From positions 62,001 to 126,000 of the forward strand of contig NZ_JAGGLB010000015.1 of NCBI RefSeq assembly GCF_017874215.1: a DNA stretch of 64,000 nt, written 5' to 3'. The DNA is from Paenibacillus eucommiae (GTDB lineage: Bacteria > Bacillota > Bacilli > Paenibacillales > NBRC-103111). Shown piece after piece: positions 34,254 to 42,897 of this stretch (position 1 is its first letter; each line of letters begins with the position of its first letter). Both the position numbers and the translations under genes were made by a program. Below the pieces are notes generated by a model. It ran no database searches and was not told the DNA's origin. It worked only from the letters and a program-made list of their open reading frames with translations.

Positions 34254-35351
34254 TCACCTCGAATAACGGGATATATTTAATAAAATACCTATAGACGTCA
34301 GCATAAGCGTTAGTGAGGAACCGCCTGCACTAATAAAGGGTAGTGTAATTCCTGTCACTGGAAACATACCGATTACGACTCCTATATTAATAATAACTTG
34401 TACAGCTACCATACCTATGATGCCTACGGCGAGCATATTGCCAAATGTATCGGGTGCCGTAATAGCTGTCCTCATGCCTCTCCAAACCAGAATAGTAAAA
34501 AGCAGCAGAACAAAGGCCCCTCCGATAAATCCAAGCTCCTCCGCGATAATGGAGAAAATAAAATCGGTTTGCGGTTCAGGTAAATAGCTGTATTTCTGCC
34601 GGCTCATGCCAAGCCCCAGCCCTACCAACCCTCCCGGACCTATGGCATACAGAGATTGTATCGACTGGTAGCCTGCACCGAGTGGATCCTGCCAAGGATC
34701 GAGAAATGCGGTTATCCGCAATAGCCGATAAGGAGCTGCAATAACAAGCCCAATAAATCCAACCAAACCAACCATGCCCAAATAGGAAAGATGCAGAATT
34801 CTTGCCCCCGCCGTATAAATCATCAGCAGAGAAGCACCTACCAGCACGACACCTGTGCCCAAATCCGGCTGCAGCATAATGAGTCCAAAAGCGAGCCCCA
34901 TAATGCCCAAGGGCGGTAAAAGTCCTTTAGCGAAATAGGTGACCTTGGCTTGCTGCTCAGAAAGCAGCTTGGCCAGAAATATAATCATCCCTATTTTCAT
35001 AAATTCCGAAGGCTGAATACCAAACGAGCCGATGCCAAGCCAGCTTCTCGCGCCACCTCTGACGACACCGATTCCAGGCAGGAGAACGATAACGAGCAGG
35101 ACCAGACAAAGGATAAGGCCGCTGCGCGCATACTTCTTCCAAACCCAGTAGTCCACATTCATCGTGAAGAACATAGCCACAACGCCTAAAACAGCGAATA
35201 TGAGCTGACGCTTCAAATAATAGTAGCGATCACCGAATTCGTGAAAAGCAAGCACCGCACTCGCACTGTACACCATAATAACGCCAATTGTCAAAAGCAG
35301 CAAGGTACTGATAACCATCCAAATGTCCGGAGCGGACCGCGCTTTACCCAT
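34254..35351 (-). CDS. spoVE: SEDS glycosyltransferase, SpoVE/FtsW type
   Basis: A 365-residue polytopic SEDS protein (about ten helices) that polymerises lipid II with a cognate class B PBP. The family signatures LGIGSFGIQPSEFMKIGM, LLMLQPDLGTG-like IMLQPDLGTG and the C-terminal PFISAGGSSLTLML are present. Because spoVD and pbpB are both in the cluster, this single SEDS gene may serve division, sporulation, or both; position matches Bacillus spoVE. The ATG at 35351 suits GAGGTG better than the GTG at 35360. Confidence 0.92.
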   Translation of the reverse strand: MGKARSAPDIWMVISTLLLLTIGVIMVYSASAVLAFHEFGDRYYYLKRQLIFAVLGVVAMFFTMNVDYWVWKKYARSGLILCLVLLVIVLLPGIGVVRGGARSWLGIGSFGIQPSEFMKIGMIIFLAKLLSEQQAKVTYFAKGLLPPLGIMGLAFGLIMLQPDLGTGVVLVGASLLMIYTAGARILHLSYLGMVGLVGFIGLVIAAPYRLLRITAFLDPWQDPLGAGYQSIQSLYAIGPGGLVGLGLGMSRQKYSYLPEPQTDFIFSIIAEELGFIGGAFVLLLFTILVWRGMRTAITAPDTFGNMLAVGIIGMVAVQVIINIGVVIGMFPVTGITLPFISAGGSSLTLMLTSIGILLNISRYSR

Positions 35352-35414
35352 AACCGACACCTCTATACGTAAGTGTTGTAGGGCTGTCCCGAGCTAAGCT
35401 TGGAACAAGCCTCT

Positions 35415-36809
35415 TTAAAGGTTATGCACGGACTCTTTAAACATGCGTCCCCTGTCCTCAAAGGAAGGAAACATGTCCCAGCTGGCGCAGGCCGGAGAAA
35501 GCAAAATAATATCTCCTGCTTCACTCATTGCCCACGCTGCCCGAACGGCCAAGTCTACAGCATCCGCAGCATTGTTAGCAGTATCGACGCTTTCAATCGA
35601 ACTAATCCCTGCCAGTGCAGCAACTTGGTTTATTTTCGCCCCGGTTTGGCCCAGAGTAACGATTCCCTTTACCCGCTCACGAAAGATAGGCAGCAGTTCC
35701 ATATAATCAGAACCTCTGTCAAGCCCTCCGGCAACCAGGATGACTGACTCTTCAAAAGCTTCTATCGACTTAATCGCAGCTGCAGAATTTGTCGCTTTGG
35801 AATTGTTATAGAACGTTACCCCTTCGAGCTCCCTGACAAATTCAAGCCTGTGCTCCACACCCCGGAACTTTCTCAGTTCCTCCGCGATAACCGTTAGCTC
35901 CACACCTGCAGTTAAAGCCACCCCGGCTGCTGCCAGAGCGTTCTCAATATTATAGCTCCCCGGAATCCCCATCTCTGCTGCTGTAATAATTGGATGCCTG
36001 TTTCCTTCCACATCACGATATACGAGCGTCTGCGTCTCCGCTTCCAGGTAAAGTCCATAAGTCAGAGCCTCTTTCATCGAAAAAGGAAGCAGCTTCGCCT
36101 GAACCTGCGGCAGCAGATTCCTGCATAGGGGGTCGTCCCAGTTGATAACAACGGTATCCTGCGGCTGCTGATTTGCGAATATTTTGGCCTTGGAAGCCAT
36201 ATAATCGTCCATGGAGCCATGGTAATCGAGGTGAGTCTCATAAATATTCAACAAGCATGCTATACGGGGCCGAAAATGTATCGTGCCTTTAAGCTGGAAG
36301 CTGCTTAGCTCCACAACCATCCAATCGCTTTCTTCCGCCTCCTCAGCCGCCTCAGTCAGGGCTCTGCCGATGTTTCCCGCGACAATTGGAGATAGACCAC
36401 CACCAGCAAGCATAAGACCGATAAGCGTCGTTGTCGTCGTTTTACCGTTAGAGCCGGTAATTCCAATGATTGGAGCCTTACAGATATAAGCAGCTACCTC
36501 CACTTCCGTTACGACTTCAATATCCAGCTCCTCCGCTTGACGGACAGGCTTTATCGTATAAGGGATACCCGGATTTTTAACGACAAGCGCCACACCACTG
36601 TGGATCAACGTGTCCGGATGAGAGCCACAAATAACAGAAATACCCAGAGCCTCCAGATCATCGGCCTCAGGGCATGCACTTCGCTCTTTTTTATCATTTA
36701 CGGTAACCTCTGCCCCAAGCTGATGAAAAAGCCTGGCGACAGCAACTCCACTTCGGGCAAGCCCGAGAATGACTACTTGTTTGCCACGATACGCTTGCGG
36801 ATGCTTCAT
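35415..36809 (-). CDS. murD: UDP-N-acetylmuramoylalanine--D-glutamate ligase
   Basis: Adds D-Glu to UDP-MurNAc-L-Ala. It is an ATP-dependent Mur ligase: N-terminal Rossmann part (VVILGLARSGVAVARLF), ATP loop GITGSNGKTTTTTL, central ENALAAAGVAL and the C-terminal domain ending in LLSPACASWDMFPSFEDRG, diagnostic for MurD. Length is 464 residues. GAGGTG lies 9 nt before the ATG. Adjacent to mraY (3 bp). Confidence 0.96.
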   Translation of the reverse strand: MKHPQAYRGKQVVILGLARSGVAVARLFHQLGAEVTVNDKKERSACPEADDLEALGISVICGSHPDTLIHSGVALVVKNPGIPYTIKPVRQAEELDIEVVTEVEVAAYICKAPIIGITGSNGKTTTTTLIGLMLAGGGLSPIVAGNIGRALTEAAEEAEESDWMVVELSSFQLKGTIHFRPRIACLLNIYETHLDYHGSMDDYMASKAKIFANQQPQDTVVINWDDPLCRNLLPQVQAKLLPFSMKEALTYGLYLEAETQTLVYRDVEGNRHPIITAAEMGIPGSYNIENALAAAGVALTAGVELTVIAEELRKFRGVEHRLEFVRELEGVTFYNNSKATNSAAAIKSIEAFEESVILVAGGLDRGSDYMELLPIFRERVKGIVTLGQTGAKINQVAALAGISSIESVDTANNAADAVDLAVRAAWAMSEAGDIILLSPACASWDMFPSFEDRGRMFKESVHNL

Positions 36810-36812
36810 CCG

Positions 36813-37772
36813 TTATAACACCTCATTCATATATAATCCCAAAGCTGCCAGCACCAGCCCGGTTACCCAAAATGTTATGACTACCCGCCATTCGGACCAG
36901 CCGACCAGCTCGAAATGATGATGAATCGGGCTCATTTTGAAAACTCGCTTACCTCTTGTTTTAAAGGACACGACTTGAATGACCACGGATAAAATTTCAA
37001 TCAAAAACACACCGCCGATAATCGCCAGCAGCAGCTCTGCCTTCGTCAAAATCGCAACGGCAACCAGCCCGCCACCTATTCCCAAAGACCCCGTATCTCC
37101 CATAAATACCTTTGCCGGATGGGCATTGAAAACAAGAAAGCCAAGCACAGCTCCAACCATTGCTGCGGAGAAAATCGCCGCCTCAGGCTGTGTATTGTTC
37201 ATTGCAATAACCGTGTAGGCCCCGAAGGCAATTGCGCTTGTCCCCGCTAGAAGTCCATCCAGGCCATCGGTGAAATTAACCGCATTGGAGGCTCCAAGCA
37301 TCAAGATAGCCATTAGCGGAAAATAAAGCCAGCCCAGATTAAACTGCAAATCCAGATAAGGAACAAACAGCATTGTGCTCTGTCCCTGCTGTACCAAAAG
37401 ATAGCAGACAACGGCGGAAATGGCCAGCTGTCCGAACAGCTTCTGCTTCGCAGTCAAGCCAAGGGAGCGCTTGAACATAATTTTGATATAATCATCCAGA
37501 AAGCCGACCAGGCCATAGCCCAGGGAAGCAATCAGCAAAATTAATAATTCCGTATTTTTATCGGCAAAACGCAAGGAGGCCAGCGCCAAAGCCAGCAGAA
37601 TAATAATACCGCCCATGGTCGGTGTACCCTGCTTCTTTAAATGCCCTTGTGGACCGTCTGTCCGAATTTGCTGCCCGAATTTCAGACGGCGCAGGAGCGG
37701 GATCAGCAGCGGTCCCATAATAAGGGACAGCACAAATGCCACTCCCATTGTAAATAAAATTGCGTTTTCCAC
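36813..37772 (-). CDS. mraY: Phospho-N-acetylmuramoyl-pentapeptide transferase
   Basis: Transfers phospho-MurNAc-pentapeptide to undecaprenyl phosphate, forming lipid I. It is a 319-residue protein with about ten transmembrane helices and the family motifs GTPTMGGIIIL, GFLDDYIKI (catalytic Asp pair), NAVNFTDGLDGL and the His-rich MSPIHHHFEL. The start is GTG 37772, 8 nt from AGGAGG. Two 40-bp tandem repeats lie immediately upstream in the spacer after murF. Confidence 0.96.
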   Translation of the reverse strand: MENAILFTMGVAFVLSLIMGPLLIPLLRRLKFGQQIRTDGPQGHLKKQGTPTMGGIIILLALALASLRFADKNTELLILLIASLGYGLVGFLDDYIKIMFKRSLGLTAKQKLFGQLAISAVVCYLLVQQGQSTMLFVPYLDLQFNLGWLYFPLMAILMLGASNAVNFTDGLDGLLAGTSAIAFGAYTVIAMNNTQPEAAIFSAAMVGAVLGFLVFNAHPAKVFMGDTGSLGIGGGLVAVAILTKAELLLAIIGGVFLIEILSVVIQVVSFKTRGKRVFKMSPIHHHFELVGWSEWRVVITFWVTGLVLAALGLYMNEVL

Positions 37773-37788
37773 TTTTGGTTCCTCCTAA

Positions 37789-37868
37789 GAGTTTTGCTTT
37801 AGCAAAACTTTCTTCGTAAGCATAAGCTGAGTTTTGCTTTAGCAAAACTTTCTTCGTAAGCATAGGCT
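37789..37868 (-). repeat. Two 40-bp tandem repeats with internal hairpin
   Basis: The unit at 37789-37828 is repeated at 37829-37868 with one difference (cataAgct or cataGgct). Each contains the perfect hairpin AGTTTTGC-TTTA-GCAAAACT followed by TTCTTCGTAAGCATA. A decayed third start follows. The repeat ends next to the mraY ribosome site, so two hairpins would sit in the murF-mraY spacer mRNA. Confidence 0.9.
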
Positions 37869-37878
37869 AAAGTTTTAT

Positions 37879-39267
37879 TTAAGAAAGGAGCGCATTGGCA
37901 ACCTGCTCCAGCCGCATACCGCGCGAGCCTTTGATAAGAACGACATCATCCGGCCGCAGCGAGGCTTGCAGCTCCTGGATAAGCTGCTGCTTATCATGAA
38001 ATACTCTGACTCTTCCAGGTGGAAAGCTCGTAGAGGCTTCCTCAGCGATAAACGCAGCTAATCGCCCGAAGGTATATACTTCATCAATACATAGCGGGGA
38101 GAGCGTACGGCCAATTTCGCGGTGATACTGCTCCTCTTGGTCCCCAAGCTCCAACATATCGCCCAGCACAATAAATTTCCGGCTGTAGTCGTCTAAGCGC
38201 TCGACCAGCTCCAGCGCAGCTCTAAGTGCAGCAGGACTCGAATTATAAGCATCATTCAAGACGGTTAACCCTGATTTCGCCGTCAATTTCTCAATGCGCA
38301 TGCTTGTCATTTGCAGCGCTTGGAAGCCTGCCTGTATCTGCTCCGGATTTACGCCGAAATAAGCAGCAGTATGGATCGCAGCGAGCGCATTAATCACATT
38401 ATGAAAGCCGAGCAGCGGAATAAACAGGGGAGGATAATGCTCTGAATTTATACGGAAATGAGCCCCCTTTGGATCAAGCTCTATCTCTGTCGGGTAGATA
38501 TCGTTCGATTCAGCTTTGCCAAAGGTCAGGCGGCTGAAAGGCTTAGCATCTGCCCTTTCTGTTAGCACTTGTTCAATTAACGGTTCATCTCCGTTATAGA
38601 TCAAGACGCCTCCAGGCTGCAGCCCTGACATAATTTCTGTCTTCGCTCTGGCGATCTCCTCACGGGAACCCAGCTGAAGCATATGTGCTTCTCCGATCAT
38701 CGTAATAATGACTGCTTCAGGCTCAGCCAGCTCGGATAACAGTGCAATTTCCCCCCGCCCGCTCATCCCCATTTCAAGCACGGCAAACTCGGTGCTCTCT
38801 GCAAGCTGGAGCAGCGTCAGGGGCAGCCCGATATGATTATTCAGATTGCCCTTGGTTTTATGCACTTGGTAGCGAGTGGAAAGAACCGATGCAACCAAAT
38901 CCTTGGTCGTTGTTTTTCCGTTGCTGCCAGTTATGCCGATAATTCTTACGTCCAGCTCCCGTCTATAGGCTTGAGCCAGCTGTTGAAGAGCCTTTAATGT
39001 ATTCCCGACAAGAATAAGCGGCATTCCTTCAGGCGGGTTTGGACGGTCAGCCTGCCACAATACGGCTGCCGCACCAAGCGAATGAGCCTCACTGGCGTAC
39101 GCATGGCCATCGTAATGATCCCCAATTAAAGGAATAAAAAGATTGCCCGCCTGGATCGTTCTTGTATCTGTTGATACCCCATGTATTTGAATAGGATCAG
39201 TATGGCTCACATCAACGGCTTCGGAGCCCAGCATCTTTTTGATATCCTGCAATGAACGATGTATCAT
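37879..39267 (-). CDS. murF: UDP-N-acetylmuramoyl-tripeptide--D-alanyl-D-alanine ligase
   Basis: Adds D-Ala-D-Ala to the tripeptide precursor. It has the MurF order: N-terminal uridine-binding part (GVSTDTRTIQAGNLFIPL), ATP loop GITGSNGKTTTKDLV, and the C-terminal NDAYNSSPAALRAAL motif. Length is 462 residues. The ATG overlaps the murE stop (ATGA), so the two are translationally coupled. Confidence 0.96.
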   Translation of the reverse strand: MIHRSLQDIKKMLGSEAVDVSHTDPIQIHGVSTDTRTIQAGNLFIPLIGDHYDGHAYASEAHSLGAAAVLWQADRPNPPEGMPLILVGNTLKALQQLAQAYRRELDVRIIGITGSNGKTTTKDLVASVLSTRYQVHKTKGNLNNHIGLPLTLLQLAESTEFAVLEMGMSGRGEIALLSELAEPEAVIITMIGEAHMLQLGSREEIARAKTEIMSGLQPGGVLIYNGDEPLIEQVLTERADAKPFSRLTFGKAESNDIYPTEIELDPKGAHFRINSEHYPPLFIPLLGFHNVINALAAIHTAAYFGVNPEQIQAGFQALQMTSMRIEKLTAKSGLTVLNDAYNSSPAALRAALELVERLDDYSRKFIVLGDMLELGDQEEQYHREIGRTLSPLCIDEVYTFGRLAAFIAEEASTSFPPGRVRVFHDKQQLIQELQASLRPDDVVLIKGSRGMRLEQVANALLS

Positions 39268-40751
39268 CGGCTTTTTCCCCTTATCGCAGCTTTGGCCACC
39301 AGGCGGTCATCAAAGTCATGCTTGACACCCATGATTTCCTGATACGTTTCGTGGCCTTTTCCCGCTATTAATACTACATCGTTGGGGCCTGCCAGATCAA
39401 TAGCTTTTTGAATCGCAATACGCCGGTCCACAATCAATTCACATTGCTCCTCCGGAAAGCCATATTCCTTAATCCCAGGCAGGATGTCCTGGAGGATCGT
39501 TTCGGGATTCTCTGTGCGCGGATTATCCGATGTGACGAACAAATAATCGCTGTAACGCGCAGTCACCTGGCCCATAAGCGGACGCTTGGACCGGTCGCGA
39601 TCCCCTCCGCAGCCAAATACCGTGTAGACTTTCCCCAAAGCAAACTCTTTAATTGTTTTCAAAGCATTTTCAAGCCCGTCAGGCGTATGGGCATAGTCGA
39701 CCAGCACCAAAAATTCCTGCCCCCCGCTTACTACCTCCATACGCCCATCTACAACAGCAATCCCCTCCAGACTATGCCGGATTTGCTCTAGAGGAACCCC
39801 TTCCGCCAAGGTTGAGGCAATTGCCCCAAGCGCATTGTATACATTAAAGATGCCTACCAGCTTCATCCGAAACACAGCCTCACCTGCAAAGGAGGACAAC
39901 GTGAACTCCGTCCCGGATGCCTTAACCTGGATATCACAAGCCCTGACATCGCATTCGTTATGAATTCCGTACGTAATCACCTCTGCAGCAGACATTTGGC
40001 TAAATGCTGCCGAAGCCGGATCGTCGGCATTTAGCACAGCAAAGCTGCGGGCAGCCGGCTTGTCAGTAAATTCATTACCAAGCCTGGAAAACAAAAGCCC
40101 TTTGGCTGCTTTATAATTTTCCATCGTCTTGTGGTAGTCCAAATGATCCTGCGTCAGGTTCGTAAAAATGGCGGAGCGGAAATGGACTCCTTTTACCCTC
40201 CCCAGCTCAAGTGCATGACTGGATACCTCCATAAGGCAGTAGTCTGTTCCCTGCTCCAGCATCAGCCGCAGATTCCGCTGAAGATCCAGTGCTTCCTGCG
40301 TCGTTCTCTCCGCGTCTGTGTATACATTGCCGATTTTCATTTGAATCGTGCCCATCAAACCTGTTGTAAAACCTTGCTCCGACAATATTTTTTCGATCAG
40401 ATAGGTTGTCGTTGTTTTACCATTCGTGCCGGTAACTCCGATCACTTTCATGTTGCGGCTGGCATATCCGTAGAAATGACTCGACAGTGCAGCCATCGCA
40501 TATCTGGCATCTTTCACGATTAATTGCGGCACTGAAACTTGCAGATCTCTTTCTGTAACGAGGGCTGCTGCCCCATGCTTAATGGCCTGGGCTGCATAAT
40601 CATGACCATCCACCACAAGCCCGGGAACACATATAAAAAGATCTCCCTGCTGTACTTTCCGGGAATCAGTTTGAATACCCGTAATCGGAACAGTATCATC
40701 TCCATGAATACGGCTGATTACTAACATGGCTGCAAGTTCTTGCAACAACAT
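39264..40751 (-). CDS. murE: UDP-N-acetylmuramoyl-tripeptide synthetase (meso-DAP-adding MurE)
   Basis: Adds the third stem residue. The ATP loop GVTGTNGKTTTTYLIE and carbamylated-lysine region are present. The specificity loop reads DNPRTENP, the form found in meso-diaminopimelate-adding enzymes rather than L-Lys-adding ones. This fits the dapL gene at 15605. Length is 495 residues. A full AAAGGAGG precedes the ATG. It overlaps murF by 4 bp. Confidence 0.96.
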   Translation of the reverse strand: MLLQELAAMLVISRIHGDDTVPITGIQTDSRKVQQGDLFICVPGLVVDGHDYAAQAIKHGAAALVTERDLQVSVPQLIVKDARYAMAALSSHFYGYASRNMKVIGVTGTNGKTTTTYLIEKILSEQGFTTGLMGTIQMKIGNVYTDAERTTQEALDLQRNLRLMLEQGTDYCLMEVSSHALELGRVKGVHFRSAIFTNLTQDHLDYHKTMENYKAAKGLLFSRLGNEFTDKPAARSFAVLNADDPASAAFSQMSAAEVITYGIHNECDVRACDIQVKASGTEFTLSSFAGEAVFRMKLVGIFNVYNALGAIASTLAEGVPLEQIRHSLEGIAVVDGRMEVVSGGQEFLVLVDYAHTPDGLENALKTIKEFALGKVYTVFGCGGDRDRSKRPLMGQVTARYSDYLFVTSDNPRTENPETILQDILPGIKEYGFPEEQCELIVDRRIAIQKAIDLAGPNDVVLIAGKGHETYQEIMGVKHDFDDRLVAKAAIRGKSR

Positions 40752-40843
40752 GGATATCTACCTCCTTTTTCACAACAGTATCTATTATGGACAATTTTAT
40801 GCACAGTGAAAAGCAAAACATGTTAAAACTCAAATCTTTTTTT

Positions 40844-42784
40844 CTAGTCCTGCTTTTCCGGAGGCAAGGAATCGCTTAGGAAAAGCCGGATCGTCGATCC
40901 TTTTTCTATTCTCGTTCCTGCCTTAGGAGCCTGACTCAGCACATATTTGCCACTTCCAGACTTCGCTAACAGGAAATTGGAGTTCAAATCTTCATAGATA
41001 TCCTCTACAGTTGCACCTATTAAATCAGGAACCTCCACAATCGGTACCTCCCCGTACTTATAATCACGGGCAATCTGTTTTTCGCTCGGCTCCACTTTCA
41101 TGTACCGCAGTGCATCTGCCATCATGTTTTTTACCAATGGCGCTGCAATCAAGCCTCCGAACTGCAAGCCCTCAGGGTCATCCACTGCTGCATAAATGAC
41201 AATTTTGGGATTGTCTGCCGGCGCGAAGCCGATAAACGAGACGATATGCTCATCTGCCGAATAACGTCCGTTGATGACCTTTTGCGCGGTTCCTGTCTTG
41301 CCTCCAACGCGGTATCCATCGATAAAAGCATTACGTCCCGTGCCTTTGGCAACGACGCTTTCCAAAGTTTCACGTACGATTCTGGAGGTTTCCTCAGAGA
41401 TCACATTCCGCACTAATTCTGGCTGTATGGTTTCTATGACTTCCCCAGTTTCAGGATGAATCCAAGCTTTGCCTACATGCGGTTTAAACAGCTTGCCCCC
41501 GTTGATTGCCGCAGAAACTGCCGTAATCTGTTGAATCGGGGTGACGGAAACCCCTTGTCCAAAAGACGTAGTCGCCAGCTCTACAGGCCCAACCAGGGCA
41601 GGCTTGAACATAATCCCGTTCTCCTCGCCGCCAAGATCAATTCCTGTCTTTTTCCCGAAGCCGAAGCGCGCAATATAATCAAACAGCTTTTCTTTGCCAA
41701 GACGCTGTCCCATAAGCACGAAACCTGGGTTGCAGGAATTCTCCACAACCTGAAGGAAAGTCTCACTGCCATGACCACCGCGTTTCCAGCAGCGTAAATT
41801 CGCTCCGGCAACCTTAATAAAACCAGGATCGAAAAACATTTCATTTTTCAAATCTATCTTCTTCTCTTCTACTGCTGCTGCCAAGGTAATAATTTTAAAT
41901 GTCGAGCCCGGCTCGTATGTCATCCAGATCGGTAAATTTCGATTGTACGTTTCAGCGGGAAAATCTCTGAAGTGGCTGGGCTCATAGGTCGGTCTGCCGC
42001 CCATAGCAAGTATTTCCCCATTATTGGGATCCATCATAATCGCGATGACGTTCTTCGCCTGATACTGCACCAGAGCCTGATCCAGCTCCCGCTCGAGAAT
42101 CGATTGCAAATGGCTGTCAATCGACAGCTGCAGGTTCAGACCATCCTTTGGCTTGCTGTACTCCTCGGTCGTTCCTTCCAGCGCTCTTCCTGCCGCATCT
42201 GCCATGTAGGAAATACTGCCCCGTATTCCGGTCAGCTCTTTATCATACATAGCCTCTGCTCCGGCAAGACCCTGATTATCTATTCCAGTAAATCCCAGAA
42301 TGTGCGCAGCTAGAGAGCCGAACGGATAGTATCGCTGATTATCCTCGGCGACAACGATGCCCGGCAAATTCAGCTGACGGATTTCCTGGGCTTTCTCTTG
42401 CGTAATTTTCCGACCGGCAGGTTGAATCCGGTTAATTCGTTCTTTTTTGGTCATCTGTTTATAGATGCTGTCTTCTGGGGCTTGCAGTACAAGAGCCAGC
42501 TGAGCAGCTGTTCCTTTGGCATCTTTAATTTGGGCCGGTATGGCCATGACCGAGGGGGTGCTGACGCTGTAGGTTAATTTAACACCGTTACGATCCAGAA
42601 TCTCTCCCCGTTTAGGGGCAAATGGAATATTTCTGCGCCAGTTATCCTCAGCCATCTGTGCAAGCTCAGAACCCTTCCACAGCTGAACATAGGCAAGCCG
42701 TCCGATTAAAGCTACAAAAATGATCGTCCCTATGATAAGAGCAATAAACAATCTTCTACGTACTGTAACATTAGAAGCCCGCAT
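40844..42784 (-). CDS. spoVD: Class B penicillin-binding protein SpoVD (spore cortex transpeptidase)
   Basis: A 646-residue bitopic PBP: N-terminal transmembrane helix (about 11-32), PBP dimerisation domain, then transpeptidase domain with STFK (Ser294-Lys297), SCN in ENSCNPG and KTGTAQ. One PASTA domain follows (VPDLIGATVEDIYEDL). Bacillus SpoVD also has a single PASTA and is needed for spore cortex with SpoVE. Position between pbpB and murE supports spoVD. GGGGGAG precedes the ATG. Confidence 0.93.
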   Translation of the reverse strand: MRASNVTVRRRLFIALIIGTIIFVALIGRLAYVQLWKGSELAQMAEDNWRRNIPFAPKRGEILDRNGVKLTYSVSTPSVMAIPAQIKDAKGTAAQLALVLQAPEDSIYKQMTKKERINRIQPAGRKITQEKAQEIRQLNLPGIVVAEDNQRYYPFGSLAAHILGFTGIDNQGLAGAEAMYDKELTGIRGSISYMADAAGRALEGTTEEYSKPKDGLNLQLSIDSHLQSILERELDQALVQYQAKNVIAIMMDPNNGEILAMGGRPTYEPSHFRDFPAETYNRNLPIWMTYEPGSTFKIITLAAAVEEKKIDLKNEMFFDPGFIKVAGANLRCWKRGGHGSETFLQVVENSCNPGFVLMGQRLGKEKLFDYIARFGFGKKTGIDLGGEENGIMFKPALVGPVELATTSFGQGVSVTPIQQITAVSAAINGGKLFKPHVGKAWIHPETGEVIETIQPELVRNVISEETSRIVRETLESVVAKGTGRNAFIDGYRVGGKTGTAQKVINGRYSADEHIVSFIGFAPADNPKIVIYAAVDDPEGLQFGGLIAAPLVKNMMADALRYMKVEPSEKQIARDYKYGEVPIVEVPDLIGATVEDIYEDLNSNFLLAKSGSGKYVLSQAPKAGTRIEKGSTIRLFLSDSLPPEKQD

Positions 42785-42897
42785 GTATGCTTGCTCCCCC
42801 TCTCCCTATATAGTCAGTATCGTTTCATATCATGACTATTCGGGACAATCTAGGGATAGAACAAGCTATAGCATAACGGACTCATTTTCTTTACTTG

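Noticed and set aside
37558..37863. Minus-strand frame of 101 codons over the 40-bp repeats and mraY start
   Set aside because: It is out of frame with mraY, repeats because the DNA repeats, and overlaps a certain gene.
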